Positions 53,248 to 61,031 of a DNA stretch of 64,000 nt are shown piece by piece. Each line of letters starts with the position of its first letter. Position 1 is the first letter of the stretch. A model generated the notes under the pieces. That model had not been told where the DNA came from. It saw only the letters and a program-made list of their open reading frames with translations, and searched no databases. Made by a program: the position numbers and the translations under genes. This stretch comes from Lutibaculum baratangense AMV1 (lineage in GTDB: Bacteria; Pseudomonadota; Alphaproteobacteria; Rhizobiales; Tepidamorphaceae). The stretch spans positions 62,001 through 126,000 of the forward strand of contig NZ_AWXZ01000039.1 in NCBI RefSeq assembly GCF_000496075.1. Reading direction: 5' to 3'.

Positions 53248-55194
53248 ATGCCAACCTTCCCATACGCCAACAACACAGGGGTAAAGGATGGAGTGACACT
53301 CACTCCATCTCAGGGTTTAACTATAAACGAGTCTGGCGTAACTATTGAAGGTCTTGACATTGACGGGCCTGTATACATCAACGGAGACAATGTAACACTG
53401 CAGAATTGCCGAATCACCTCCACCGATTTCTATGTTGTGAAGGTCGGGTCGGGTGCGAGCGGCGTCGTCGTTCAAGACTGTGAAATCAACGGTGTCGGCA
53501 CCGGCAACGACGGATCGAGCGGCATCGCCGGCCAGGGAACTTTTCTCCGCAACAACATCTACAACGTGGAGAACGGCATCTCGGTCCAGGGCGACGGCTC
53601 GGTGATCGAAGGCAACTACATCCACGACCTGAAGGCTTCCGGATCACCCCACTACGACGGAATCCAGATCCACGGTGCGTCAGACACCGAGATCCGCGGC
53701 AACACGATCATCAACGATCACGGGCAGACGTCGGCCGTCTTCATCCAGAACGAGTTCGGACCCGTCGACGGCGTCACGGTCGATGGGAACCTGCTCGTCG
53801 GCGGAGGCTACACCGTCTACTCCGACGGCACGCGAGACGGCGGCCCCATCACGAACGTCTCGTTCACGAACAACCACATGGGCGAGGGCCAGTGGGGCTA
53901 CACCTACTTCTACGAGAACCGGCCGGTCTACGAGGGCAACACGAACGACGGCCATGAACTCGTCAGCACGCTGGACGATCAGCCGACCCCGAGACCGGAG
54001 CCGGAGCCGGAGCCGGAGCCCGAGCCGCGACCGGAGCCGGAGCCGGAGCCGGAGCCCGAGCCGAGGCCGGAGCCCGAGCCGGAACCGGAGCCGAGGGACG
54101 GCTACCCGCACGCCGGGAACACGGGAGTTCCGGACGGCGTGACGCTCACCCCTTCCGGCGACATCAGCGTCAACGAGCCGGGGGTCGTGCTCGACGGTCT
54201 CGACATCCGCGGCACCGTCTACATCAACGCCGACAACGTGACGCTGCAGAACAGCAAGGTCACGTCCAGCGACTTCTACGTCGTCAAGATCGCCGACGGG
54301 GTCACCGGTGCGGTGGTCCAGGACTGCGAGATCGACGGTACCGGAACGGGTAACGGGGGATCGAGCGGCATCGGGGGGCAGGGGACGTTCCTGCGCAACA
54401 ACATCCACAACGTGGAGAACGGCATCTCCGTCCAGGGCGACGGCGCGGTCATTCAGGGCAACTACATCCACGACCTGAAGGCGTCGGGATCTCCCCACTA
54501 CGACGGCATCCAGATCCACGGCGCGTCGGACATCGACATCAGCGGCAACACGATCATCAACGATCACGGGCAGACGGCCGCGGTGTTCATCCAGAACCAC
54601 TTCGGTCCCGTGGACAACGTATCGGTCGACGACAACATCCTCGTCGGCGGAGGCTACACCGTCTACTCCGACGGCACGCGCGACGGCGGCCCCATCACGA
54701 ACGTCTCGTTCACGAACAACCATATGGGCGAGGGGCAGTGGGGCTACACCTACTTCTACGAAAACGATCCCGTGTACGAGGGCAACACGAACGACGGGCA
54801 CGACCTTGTCGCTCGTTTGGGCAGCGATCCGCTGACGGAGCCGGATGTGCAACCCGGACCCCAGCCCGATTTCCCCGAGCACAGGCCCGAGCCGGAGCCT
54901 GAGCCCGAATCGGAGCCGGACTTGCAGCCGACGCCCGACGTGGAAGTCAGTGATCGCGACACCGGAAGATCGTGGTGGGAGAACTGGCAGCGGGGCGACG
55001 ATGCCTTCTGGCGGGACGGCAAGCACGGCCGCTGGAGCAACGACGACGCCGACACGGCATCCACGACGGAAACGGCCGACGTGTCGAGCCGAACGTTGGC
55101 GGACAGCCTGGAAGGTTACCGCTCCGACTGGTGGGAAGACTACAGCACGTGGGTCGGCGACCAGGGCAGCCACGGCGACTTCGGGCACGCGTGA
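53248..55194 (+). CDS. Secreted protein with two near-identical parallel beta-helix domains
   Basis: A 648-residue protein. Residues 4-242 and 285-524 are two copies of a right-handed beta-helix domain (repeated DNVTLQN, GQGTFLRNNI, VENGISVQGDG, HDLKASGSPHYDGIQIHGASD and TIINDHGQT). The HYDGIQIHG stretch resembles pectate-lyase-like helices. They are joined by a Pro-Glu/Pro-Arg linker (about 246-284). The C-terminus (525-648) is acidic and Trp/Asp/Ser-rich without RTX repeats. There is no Sec signal, and the ABC exporter and adaptor follow directly, so type I export via the C-terminus is inferred. AAGGAG lies eight bases before the ATG at 53248. The first 170 bp are AT-rich compared with the rest. 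Confidence 0.85.
   Translation: MPTFPYANNTGVKDGVTLTPSQGLTINESGVTIEGLDIDGPVYINGDNVTLQNCRITSTDFYVVKVGSGASGVVVQDCEINGVGTGNDGSSGIAGQGTFLRNNIYNVENGISVQGDGSVIEGNYIHDLKASGSPHYDGIQIHGASDTEIRGNTIINDHGQTSAVFIQNEFGPVDGVTVDGNLLVGGGYTVYSDGTRDGGPITNVSFTNNHMGEGQWGYTYFYENRPVYEGNTNDGHELVSTLDDQPTPRPEPEPEPEPEPRPEPEPEPEPEPRPEPEPEPEPRDGYPHAGNTGVPDGVTLTPSGDISVNEPGVVLDGLDIRGTVYINADNVTLQNSKVTSSDFYVVKIADGVTGAVVQDCEIDGTGTGNGGSSGIGGQGTFLRNNIHNVENGISVQGDGAVIQGNYIHDLKASGSPHYDGIQIHGASDIDISGNTIINDHGQTAAVFIQNHFGPVDNVSVDDNILVGGGYTVYSDGTRDGGPITNVSFTNNHMGEGQWGYTYFYENDPVYEGNTNDGHDLVARLGSDPLTEPDVQPGPQPDFPEHRPEPEPEPESEPDLQPTPDVEVSDRDTGRSWWENWQRGDDAFWRDGKHGRWSNDDADTASTTETADVSSRTLADSLEGYRSDWWEDYSTWVGDQGSHGDFGHA
53257..53975 (+). 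repeat. Beta-helix domain repeat, copy 1
   Basis: First of two in-frame copies of about 720 bp in the same gene; the second is at 54100-54820. The DNA is close to identical over the 3' third (for example around 53800-53900 versus 54640-54740) but diverges at the 5' end, where copy 1 is AT-rich. Confidence 0.85.
53983..54096 (+). repeat. Pro-Glu hexanucleotide repeat linker
   Basis: Tandem CCGGAG/CCCGAG units encode a (PE)n/(PRPE)n rod between the two beta-helix domains. Such repeats can change length by slippage without shifting frame. A shorter Pro-Glu stretch recurs near 54885-54920. Confidence 0.85.
54100..54820 (+). repeat. Beta-helix domain repeat, copy 2
   Basis: Second copy of the domain at 53257-53975. 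It is uniformly GC-rich and has a few substitutions (for example Asp-Ile in place of Thr-Glu after GAS, and NHFGPVDN for NEFGPVDG). Confidence 0.85.
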
Positions 55195-55328
55195 CCTGAA
55201 CGTCGCGCCCCTTGTGGCGCAAGGTTGAAGCAGCGCTGCCGCGGCAAGCCGCGGCAGCGCACGACAATCCGGATTCGTCGCGAGACGTGGAAGCACTCGC
55301 CACTGCGGGTGTGACAGGAAAGACGGGT

Positions 55329-57248
55329 ATGGCAAAGCCGCACAGCATGCTCATCAGGGGGACGGCGTGGCTCCCTGCTCCGTGGAAGACCTCGCTTCTG
55401 CAACACAGTCTTTCGGCCTTCGACACCATGACAAGAGGGACCCGTCGTGGACTGGCGGCGGGGCCGGTGGCCGGCGATCAGGACCCGCTGGCAGGGTGTC
55501 GGCGCGGGCTTCTCGCCGCGGGGGGCTTCTCGCTCGCCCTCAATCTGCTGATGCTCACGGTGCCGCTCTACATGACCTCGGTCTATGACCGCGTCCTGTC
55601 GTCGAGGAGCGGAGAGACGTTGCTGATGCTGACCCTTGTGGCGGTCGGTGCACTCGCTCTCGCCGGCCTCCTGGAGGCGGTTCGCCAAATCGTGCTCATG
55701 CGGACCGGGGCCCGGCTCGAAGCCGCGCTCGGCGAGCGGCTCCTGCACATCTCGCTGAGTTCTCCTGCCGGCAACGAAAGCGAGCCCCAGGGGCTTCGCG
55801 ACCTGTCGCAGCTTCGGCAATTCCTTTCCTCTCCGACCGTCTGTGCCGTCTTCGACGCGCCGGTCGCGCCATTGTTCATGGCGCTCCTGTTCATCATCCA
55901 TCCCCATCTGGGTTGGATCACCCTCGCCGCTTCCGTCCTGTTGCTCGCGGTGTCCTATGCGAACCGGCAACTCACGAAGCATCCCCTCTCCGAAGCGGCA
56001 CAGTCCGGCTCGGCGGCCCTGCAGCGAGCGCAGGTGCAAGCACGCAACGCTGACGTCATCCGTGCCATGGGGATGACCGGCAGCAGCGTCGGCTCCTGGT
56101 GGCGGGAGAATGCGGTCTCCCTGAGCTCGGCGGACCGGGCCGGCGTGACGAATGCGAGCCTGAGCGGCCTCTCGCGCTTCCTGCGCCTGATCCTGCAGAT
56201 CTCGATCCTGGGTTACGGGGCGCTGCTCGTCCTCACGCACAGCACGATGAGCGCCGGCATCATCTTCGCGGCCTCGATCATATCGGCGAGGGCGCTCGCG
56301 CCGGTCGACCAGATCGTCGGCGGATGGAAGAGCTTCGTTGCCGCCGGCCATTCATGGCGCCGGATCAAGGCAATTCTCGAGGGGACACCCGAGCCCGAGG
56401 CCCGAATGAAGCTGCCGGTTCCCGACGGCAGCGTCGCCGTCGAGAAGCTGATCCATGCTCCCGCGACCGGTGGCGAGCCCATCATCAAGGGCATCTCCTT
56501 CGAGATCGAGCCCGGGGAGGTCGTCGGCGTGATCGGCCCGAGCGGTGCAGGCAAGTCGACCCTCGCACGCCTCCTCGTCGGCGCGCTGCAGCCGACCCAG
56601 GGGCTCGTGAGGATCGGTGGCGACGACCTGCGTCATTGGGCGCCTGACGCATTAGGCCCCCATGTCGGCTACGTGCCGCAGGACGTCGAGCTCTTCCCGA
56701 CCACGATCGCCTGCAACATCGCTCGCATGGATCCCAATCCTGATGCCGACGAGGTTGTCACGGCTGCGCGGCTGGCGGGATGCCACAAGCTGATCCAGCG
56801 CATGCGCGATGGATATGAGACCGTGATCGGGCCATCCGGGCAGGTGCTTTCGGGGGGGCAACGCCAGCGGGTCGCGCTGGCGAGGGCGCTATACGGCCGC
56901 CCCCGCGTCGTCGTTCTCGACGAGCCGAACGCGTCACTGGACGGGGAGGGGGAGCATGCCCTCGTCACCGCCCTGCAGGCGTGTCGCGAGGCCGGCATCA
57001 CCTGCATCGTCATCACGCAACGACCCAATGTCGTACCGGCGCTTACCCAGCTTCTGGTCCTTCGCGAGGGCCGTATCGAGGATTTTGGTCCGAAGGAGGA
57101 CGTGCTGAGGCGGCAGATGCGGCGCAAGGCGACGGACGGTGCGGGAACCGGGGCAAGAGTGGAGCCCCGGGCAGCCAGCAACCTGTCTCCTGTTCCCGCC
57201 GAGGCGGCCCCGCCCGTCATGGGGCGGCCGGCGGCCTCCGCATCATGA
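55329..57248 (+). CDS. PrtD-type type I secretion ABC transporter
   Basis: A 639-residue exporter without a C39 domain. The transmembrane part starts DPLAGCRRGLLAAGGFSLALNLLMLTVPLYMTSVYDRVLSSRSGETLL, the hallmark of PrtD/AprD. The nucleotide-binding domain has Walker A GPSGAGKST, Q-loop YVPQDVELFP, signature LSGGQRQRVALARAL, Walker B VVVLDEPNASLD and ITQRP where the H-loop His would be: Gln replaces His, as in several PrtD proteins. PrtD systems export unprocessed proteins with C-terminal signals, here probably the beta-helix protein just upstream. The start is uncertain (ATG 55329 or 55428). Confidence 0.88.
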   Translation: MAKPHSMLIRGTAWLPAPWKTSLLQHSLSAFDTMTRGTRRGLAAGPVAGDQDPLAGCRRGLLAAGGFSLALNLLMLTVPLYMTSVYDRVLSSRSGETLLMLTLVAVGALALAGLLEAVRQIVLMRTGARLEAALGERLLHISLSSPAGNESEPQGLRDLSQLRQFLSSPTVCAVFDAPVAPLFMALLFIIHPHLGWITLAASVLLLAVSYANRQLTKHPLSEAAQSGSAALQRAQVQARNADVIRAMGMTGSSVGSWWRENAVSLSSADRAGVTNASLSGLSRFLRLILQISILGYGALLVLTHSTMSAGIIFAASIISARALAPVDQIVGGWKSFVAAGHSWRRIKAILEGTPEPEARMKLPVPDGSVAVEKLIHAPATGGEPIIKGISFEIEPGEVVGVIGPSGAGKSTLARLLVGALQPTQGLVRIGGDDLRHWAPDALGPHVGYVPQDVELFPTTIACNIARMDPNPDADEVVTAARLAGCHKLIQRMRDGYETVIGPSGQVLSGGQRQRVALARALYGRPRVVVLDEPNASLDGEGEHALVTALQACREAGITCIVITQRPNVVPALTQLLVLREGRIEDFGPKEDVLRRQMRRKATDGAGTGARVEPRAASNLSPVPAEAAPPVMGRPAASAS

Positions 57249-58576
57249 AGCATTCAGGAAAGGGACCATCGCGGATGAGGGCCGACAGTGTGAGCACCGG
57301 GATCGTGCGGCCGGTGATGGTCGGAGCAGTGGCGCTCGTCGTCGGGTTCGGCGGGTTCGGCACATGGGCGGCGGTTGCCCCGATCGAGGGAGCAGTGATG
57401 GCTTCGGGCAAGGTGACCGCGGCCGGCCGGAACAAGGTCATCCAGCATCTCGAGGGCGGAATCGTCGAGGAGATCGTCACAGAGGAAGGCATGCGCGTCG
57501 AAGCGGGGGATCCGCTGGTGGTCCTCGACCGCACGGCGGCCGAGGCAACGAAGAACCGTCTGCAGGCGCAACTCGACGTCCTCGCCGCTCTCGAGGCGCG
57601 CGCCCTCGCGGAGCGCGACGGGCTCGAAGAGATACGCTTCCCCGAGGCGCTGCTCGAGCGGGGACGATCGGGCGAGGTCGAGCAGGTCATAGCCGACCAG
57701 AGCGCCGAGTTTCTCGCGCGGCTCGAGAAGTACACGGCGGAGCTGAACATCCTCGGCCAGCAGGTTGCGGCACTCGGGGAGCAGATCGCCGGCCTGGAGG
57801 CGCAGAAGGAGGCGGTCGGCATCCAGCTGACCCTGATCCAGGAAGAGAAGTCGGACACCGAGGGACTGCTTGAGAAGGGGCTCGCTCGCAAGACGCGGGT
57901 TCTCGAACTCAAGCGCGCGGAAGCGGAGCTGATCGGGCGCCGGGGTCAGCTGATCTCGGGGATGGCCGAGGCGCGCCAGAAGGTCGCCGAAAGCGAACAG
58001 GAGATACAGCGCCTCAAGGTCTCGCGGCTGGAGGAGGCGACCAGGAGCTTGGGCGAAGTGCGCCTGCAGCGCGCGGACCTTTCGGAGCGACTGCGGGCAG
58101 CGCAGGCCGTGCTCGACCGTATCGTGCTGCGCGCTCCGGTGGCCGGAACCGTCATGAACGTGACGAAGTACAACCCCGGTGCCGTGATCACTCCCGGGGA
58201 GGCGGTCATGGAACTGGTGCCCCGCAGCCGGGATCTCGTGGTGGAGGCTCGCGTCCGTCCAAGCGACATCGACCAGATCGGTATCGGACAGGCGGCCCGC
58301 CTCTCCTTCTCTGCGCTCGACCGCCGGGAGGTGCCGCCGGCGCCCGGGGAGGTCATTCATATCTCGGCCGACAGCCTGACGGACGACCGCACCGGGGAGC
58401 CGTATTATCTCGTTCGCCTCCGGCTCGATCCTCAGCCGTTGCCGGGGTTCGACCCGGAGAAGGTCGGCCCGGGGCAGCCCGTCGAAGTGTTCATCACGAC
58501 CAGCCCCCGCACCTTCCTCGCCTACATCGCCGAACCGATCACGAAGACCATCAGGCGAGCGATGCGCGAAAGCTGA
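57245..58576 (+). CDS. PrtE/HlyD-type secretion adaptor
   Basis: A 443-residue membrane-fusion protein. One anchor at about residues 22-44 ([31 protein letters not shown]), lipoyl motif [31 protein letters not shown], a long coiled-coil hairpin (about 100-285), the second lipoyl half [25 protein letters not shown] and a beta-barrel ([26 protein letters not shown]). It bridges the PrtD-type transporter to an outer-membrane channel that is not in the window. The start overlaps the transporter stop (ATGA). It differs clearly from the adaptor at 20250, so the two systems are not recent copies. Confidence 0.92.
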   Translation: MKHSGKGPSRMRADSVSTGIVRPVMVGAVALVVGFGGFGTWAAVAPIEGAVMASGKVTAAGRNKVIQHLEGGIVEEIVTEEGMRVEAGDPLVVLDRTAAEATKNRLQAQLDVLAALEARALAERDGLEEIRFPEALLERGRSGEVEQVIADQSAEFLARLEKYTAELNILGQQVAALGEQIAGLEAQKEAVGIQLTLIQEEKSDTEGLLEKGLARKTRVLELKRAEAELIGRRGQLISGMAEARQKVAESEQEIQRLKVSRLEEATRSLGEVRLQRADLSERLRAAQAVLDRIVLRAPVAGTVMNVTKYNPGAVITPGEAVMELVPRSRDLVVEARVRPSDIDQIGIGQAARLSFSALDRREVPPAPGEVIHISADSLTDDRTGEPYYLVRLRLDPQPLPGFDPEKVGPGQPVEVFITTSPRTFLAYIAEPITKTIRRAMRES

Positions 58577-58589
58577 CGATCCGGGTTCC

Positions 58590-58631
58590 AAGAGCCGCCC
58601 CGGTCGGCCGGCTCAGCCGGGAGCGGCTCTT
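58590..58631 (+). terminator. Hairpin after second secretion operon
   Basis: Nine-base arms (AAGAGCCGC and its complement GCGGCTCTT) enclose a GC-rich loop that can pair further (CCGG/CCGG), starting 13 bp after the adaptor stop. The U-tract is minimal. Likely end of the beta-helix/secretion operon. Confidence 0.5.
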
Positions 58632-58763
58632 CGCCTACCAGTCGGCCGGTTGAGCGGCACCCGCCGTCCTTCCGCATCTCGTGCGGCCTGCCCCCGGCCG
58701 ATCCTGACGGGATGCTGGCAGGAGGACTGGCGTAGATGTCCTCGATCGACCGGGAGACGCGCC

Positions 58764-59168
58764 ATGAGGAAGACCTATCGCGGCAGCTGCCACTGCGGGG
58801 CGGTGCGCTACGAGGCCGAGATCGACCTCGAGGCGGGCACCAGCCGGTGCAACTGCTCGATCTGCACGAAGACCCGCGAGTGGGCCGCGATCGTGAAGCC
58901 CGCGGATTTCCGGCTGCTGTCGGGGGAGGAGATGCTCACCTCCTACACCTTCGCGACGATGAGCAACCACCACCTCTTCTGCGCCCGCTGCGGCGTCCAT
59001 CCGTTCGGGCGCGGCCATGTCGAGGAGATCGTCGGCGACTACGTCGCGGTCCAGGTCGCGACGCTCGACGACGTGACGCCCGAGGAGCTGGCGGCGCTGC
59101 CGATCCGCTACATGAACGGCCGCGACGACGCCTGGTGGGAGCCTCCGAAGGTCACGGCCCATCTCTGA
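58764..59168 (+). CDS. GFA/CENP-V-family zinc protein
   Basis: A 134-residue protein with the three zinc-binding clusters of the glutathione-dependent formaldehyde-activating family: [19 protein letters not shown] and [10 protein letters not shown]. The family founder helps form S-hydroxymethylglutathione, but most members, including this one, have no proven activity. The C-terminal [15 protein letters not shown] is typical. CGGGAG precedes the ATG at 58764. It stands alone after the terminator. Confidence 0.88.
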   Translation: MRKTYRGSCHCGAVRYEAEIDLEAGTSRCNCSICTKTREWAAIVKPADFRLLSGEEMLTSYTFATMSNHHLFCARCGVHPFGRGHVEEIVGDYVAVQVATLDDVTPEELAALPIRYMNGRDDAWWEPPKVTAHL

Positions 59169-59175
59169 GGCGACA

Positions 59176-59640
59176 TCAGGATTCCCGGGAAGTCGGCGCC
59201 CGGCCGCCCGCCGCGGTGAAGACCGGGACCGGCTCCCGCCGGCCCTTCACGGTCACGGAGCCGAGCTCCACGAGCGCGAACCGGTCCTTCACGCGATGCG
59301 CCGTCTCCTCGCCGAGGATCAGGTCGACCCCGTGGAGACGCGTCTGCCCCTCGAGCCTCGCGGCGAGGTTCACCGCGTCGCCGAGCGCGGTGTAGTCGAA
59401 GCGCATGTCGGAGCCCATGTTGCCGACGACGCAGGTGCCGGTGTTGATGCCGACGCCGATCGCGATCCGCGGCGCCGGCACGCCCGTCGTCTCCGCCTCC
59501 GCGGCCAGCTCCTCGTTCAGGCGGCCGACGGCGGCCACCATGGCGAGGCCCGCCTCGACGGCGTGCGCCGCGTGGTCGGGGTCGTCGAGCGGGGCGTTCC
59601 AGAAGGCCATCACGCAGTCGCCGATATATTTGTCGATCGG
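59176..59640 (-). pseudogene. Truncated class III adenylate/guanylate cyclase (C-terminal part)
   Basis: The frame encodes the later two-thirds of a class III cyclase domain: IDKYIGDCVMAFWNAP (second metal Asp), IAIGVGINTGTCVVGNMGS, DYTALGDAVNLAARLEGQ (Asn and Arg of the active site) and the tail GSVTVKGRREPVPVFTA. Similarity begins abruptly at IDKYIGD. Upstream the frame is Arg-rich noise with no start, and the first metal-site motif (FADIRGFT-like) and any sensor or membrane part are missing. It looks like a 5'-deleted remnant ending next to the DUF763 gene, with the breakpoint near 59637. Confidence 0.75.
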
Positions 59641-59684
59641 CTCGTGCGGATCGCCTTCATCGCCCTGCTCGTCGCGATCGCGGC

Positions 59685-60950
59685 CTACCTGCCGCTTCTC
59701 ATCGCCTCCTGAGCCTCGTCCGAAGCCCAGCCGAAGACCGTTCGGCCGCCATAGGCGGGAGAGTTCGCCCGCTCCTCGGCGATGTGGGCCTGAAGCGAGG
59801 GCCCCCTCGCGTGCCGCTCGAGCCGTCGCGCCTCGGCGTCGAGCCGGCGGATCGCGGAGAGCTCCTCGCTCTCGCCGAGCTTCGCCTTTCTCACGGCCTG
59901 CTTCATGACCGTGATCGTCTGGTCGTAGACCTTCAGCGGCACGGGGTAGGGGTGGCCGTCCTTGCCGCCATGGGCGAGCGAGAAGCGGGCGGGGTCGCTG
60001 AACCGGCACGGCGTCCCGTGCACCACCTCCGCGACCATCGCCAGCGCCCGCACCGTGCGCGCGCCGACGCCGCCGGTCATCAGGAGGTCGGGGAAGTCGA
60101 CGGGGCCCCGCTCGGCGGCGGCCGCGAGCGCGCCGTGCAGGCGCCGCAGCACCACGTCGCCCTCCCTGAGGTCGTGGCGGTCCGGCATCACGAGGTGGGG
60201 CAACAGCTCCTGCTGTGGCGGCTCCGGCGCGGCGGCGGCGCGACCGTCGAGCCGGGCGAATTCCGCGGCTATGCCGTCGGGCCCTATCCCCCCGAGAAGG
60301 TCGAGCTGCGCCTTCCGCGACGCCGCGGCCCTCCGGTCGGTGAGGTTGATCACCTCGCCGCCGCTCCGCCCCTCGATCGCGCTGTGCGGCTGGTCGACGA
60401 AGTCCGTCAGGCCCTCCGACAGCCAGTGGTAGCGCCGTGCCTGGCGCCTCGCGTCGCTCATGCCCTGCTGGATCACGACCCATTTGCCGTCATCCGCCAC
60501 GACGAAGCCGTGGAGATAGAGGTCGAACCCGTCCTGCACCGCCGCGCTGTCGACCTTCGCGACGAGCCGGCTCGCCTTCGCCAGCGCGTCGCCGTCGACG
60601 CCGGTGCGCTGGCCGACGGAAGCGAGCTCCGCCGGCGTCTGCCGCGAGTGCCTGCCGCGGCCGCCGCAGACATGGATGCCGAGCTCCCTCTCCAGCGGCT
60701 TCAGGCCCTTCTTCAGGGCCGAGATCACCGTGGTGGTCACACCGGAAGAGTGCCAGTCCATGCCGATCACGGCGCCGAAGGACTGGAACCAGAAGGGGTG
60801 CGACAGGCGGCGCAGGAACTCGTCGCGGCCATATTCGAGGACGATCGCCTCCGTCATCACGCCGGCAAGCCGGTTCATCCGGCCCGCGAGCCACGCGGGC
60901 ACGCGACCGCCATGCAGCGGCAGGTCGGCGCTGCCGGATCTCTGCGCCAT
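59685..60950 (-). CDS. DUF763 family protein
   Basis: A 421-residue soluble protein. It starts AQRSGSADLPLHGGRVPAWLAGRM and continues with FWFQSFGAVIGMDWHSSGVTTTVISALKKGL and VVADDGKWVVIQQGMSDARRQARRYHW, the usual landmarks of DUF763. The family is found in thermophiles and some proteobacteria; a nucleic-acid-related role has been suggested, but function is not established. GGGAG precedes the ATG at 60950. The end lies close to the truncated cyclase. Confidence 0.85.
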   Translation of the reverse strand: MAQRSGSADLPLHGGRVPAWLAGRMNRLAGVMTEAIVLEYGRDEFLRRLSHPFWFQSFGAVIGMDWHSSGVTTTVISALKKGLKPLERELGIHVCGGRGRHSRQTPAELASVGQRTGVDGDALAKASRLVAKVDSAAVQDGFDLYLHGFVVADDGKWVVIQQGMSDARRQARRYHWLSEGLTDFVDQPHSAIEGRSGGEVINLTDRRAAASRKAQLDLLGGIGPDGIAAEFARLDGRAAAAPEPPQQELLPHLVMPDRHDLREGDVVLRRLHGALAAAAERGPVDFPDLLMTGGVGARTVRALAMVAEVVHGTPCRFSDPARFSLAHGGKDGHPYPVPLKVYDQTITVMKQAVRKAKLGESEELSAIRRLDAEARRLERHARGPSLQAHIAEERANSPAYGGRTVFGWASDEAQEAMRSGR

Positions 60951-61031
60951 GTCTCGCGCTCCCAGTGCCTCGGAACGCCGATGTTCTACCTATGTTCGGT
61001 GGGCGGTCAACCCGAAGCCGGCAGGCTCCCC

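Noticed and set aside
53983-54096. Tandem short repeats as a CRISPR-like or intergenic repeat
   Set aside because: The repeat is in frame inside a coding region and encodes a Pro-Glu linker; there are no spacers.
59640-59712. Hydrophobic plus-strand peptide (VRIAFIALLVAIAAYLPLLIAS) next to the cyclase breakpoint
   Set aside because: It looked like the tail of a lost membrane protein, but its second half is the reverse complement of the DUF763 C-terminus, so the hydrophobicity is probably fortuitous.
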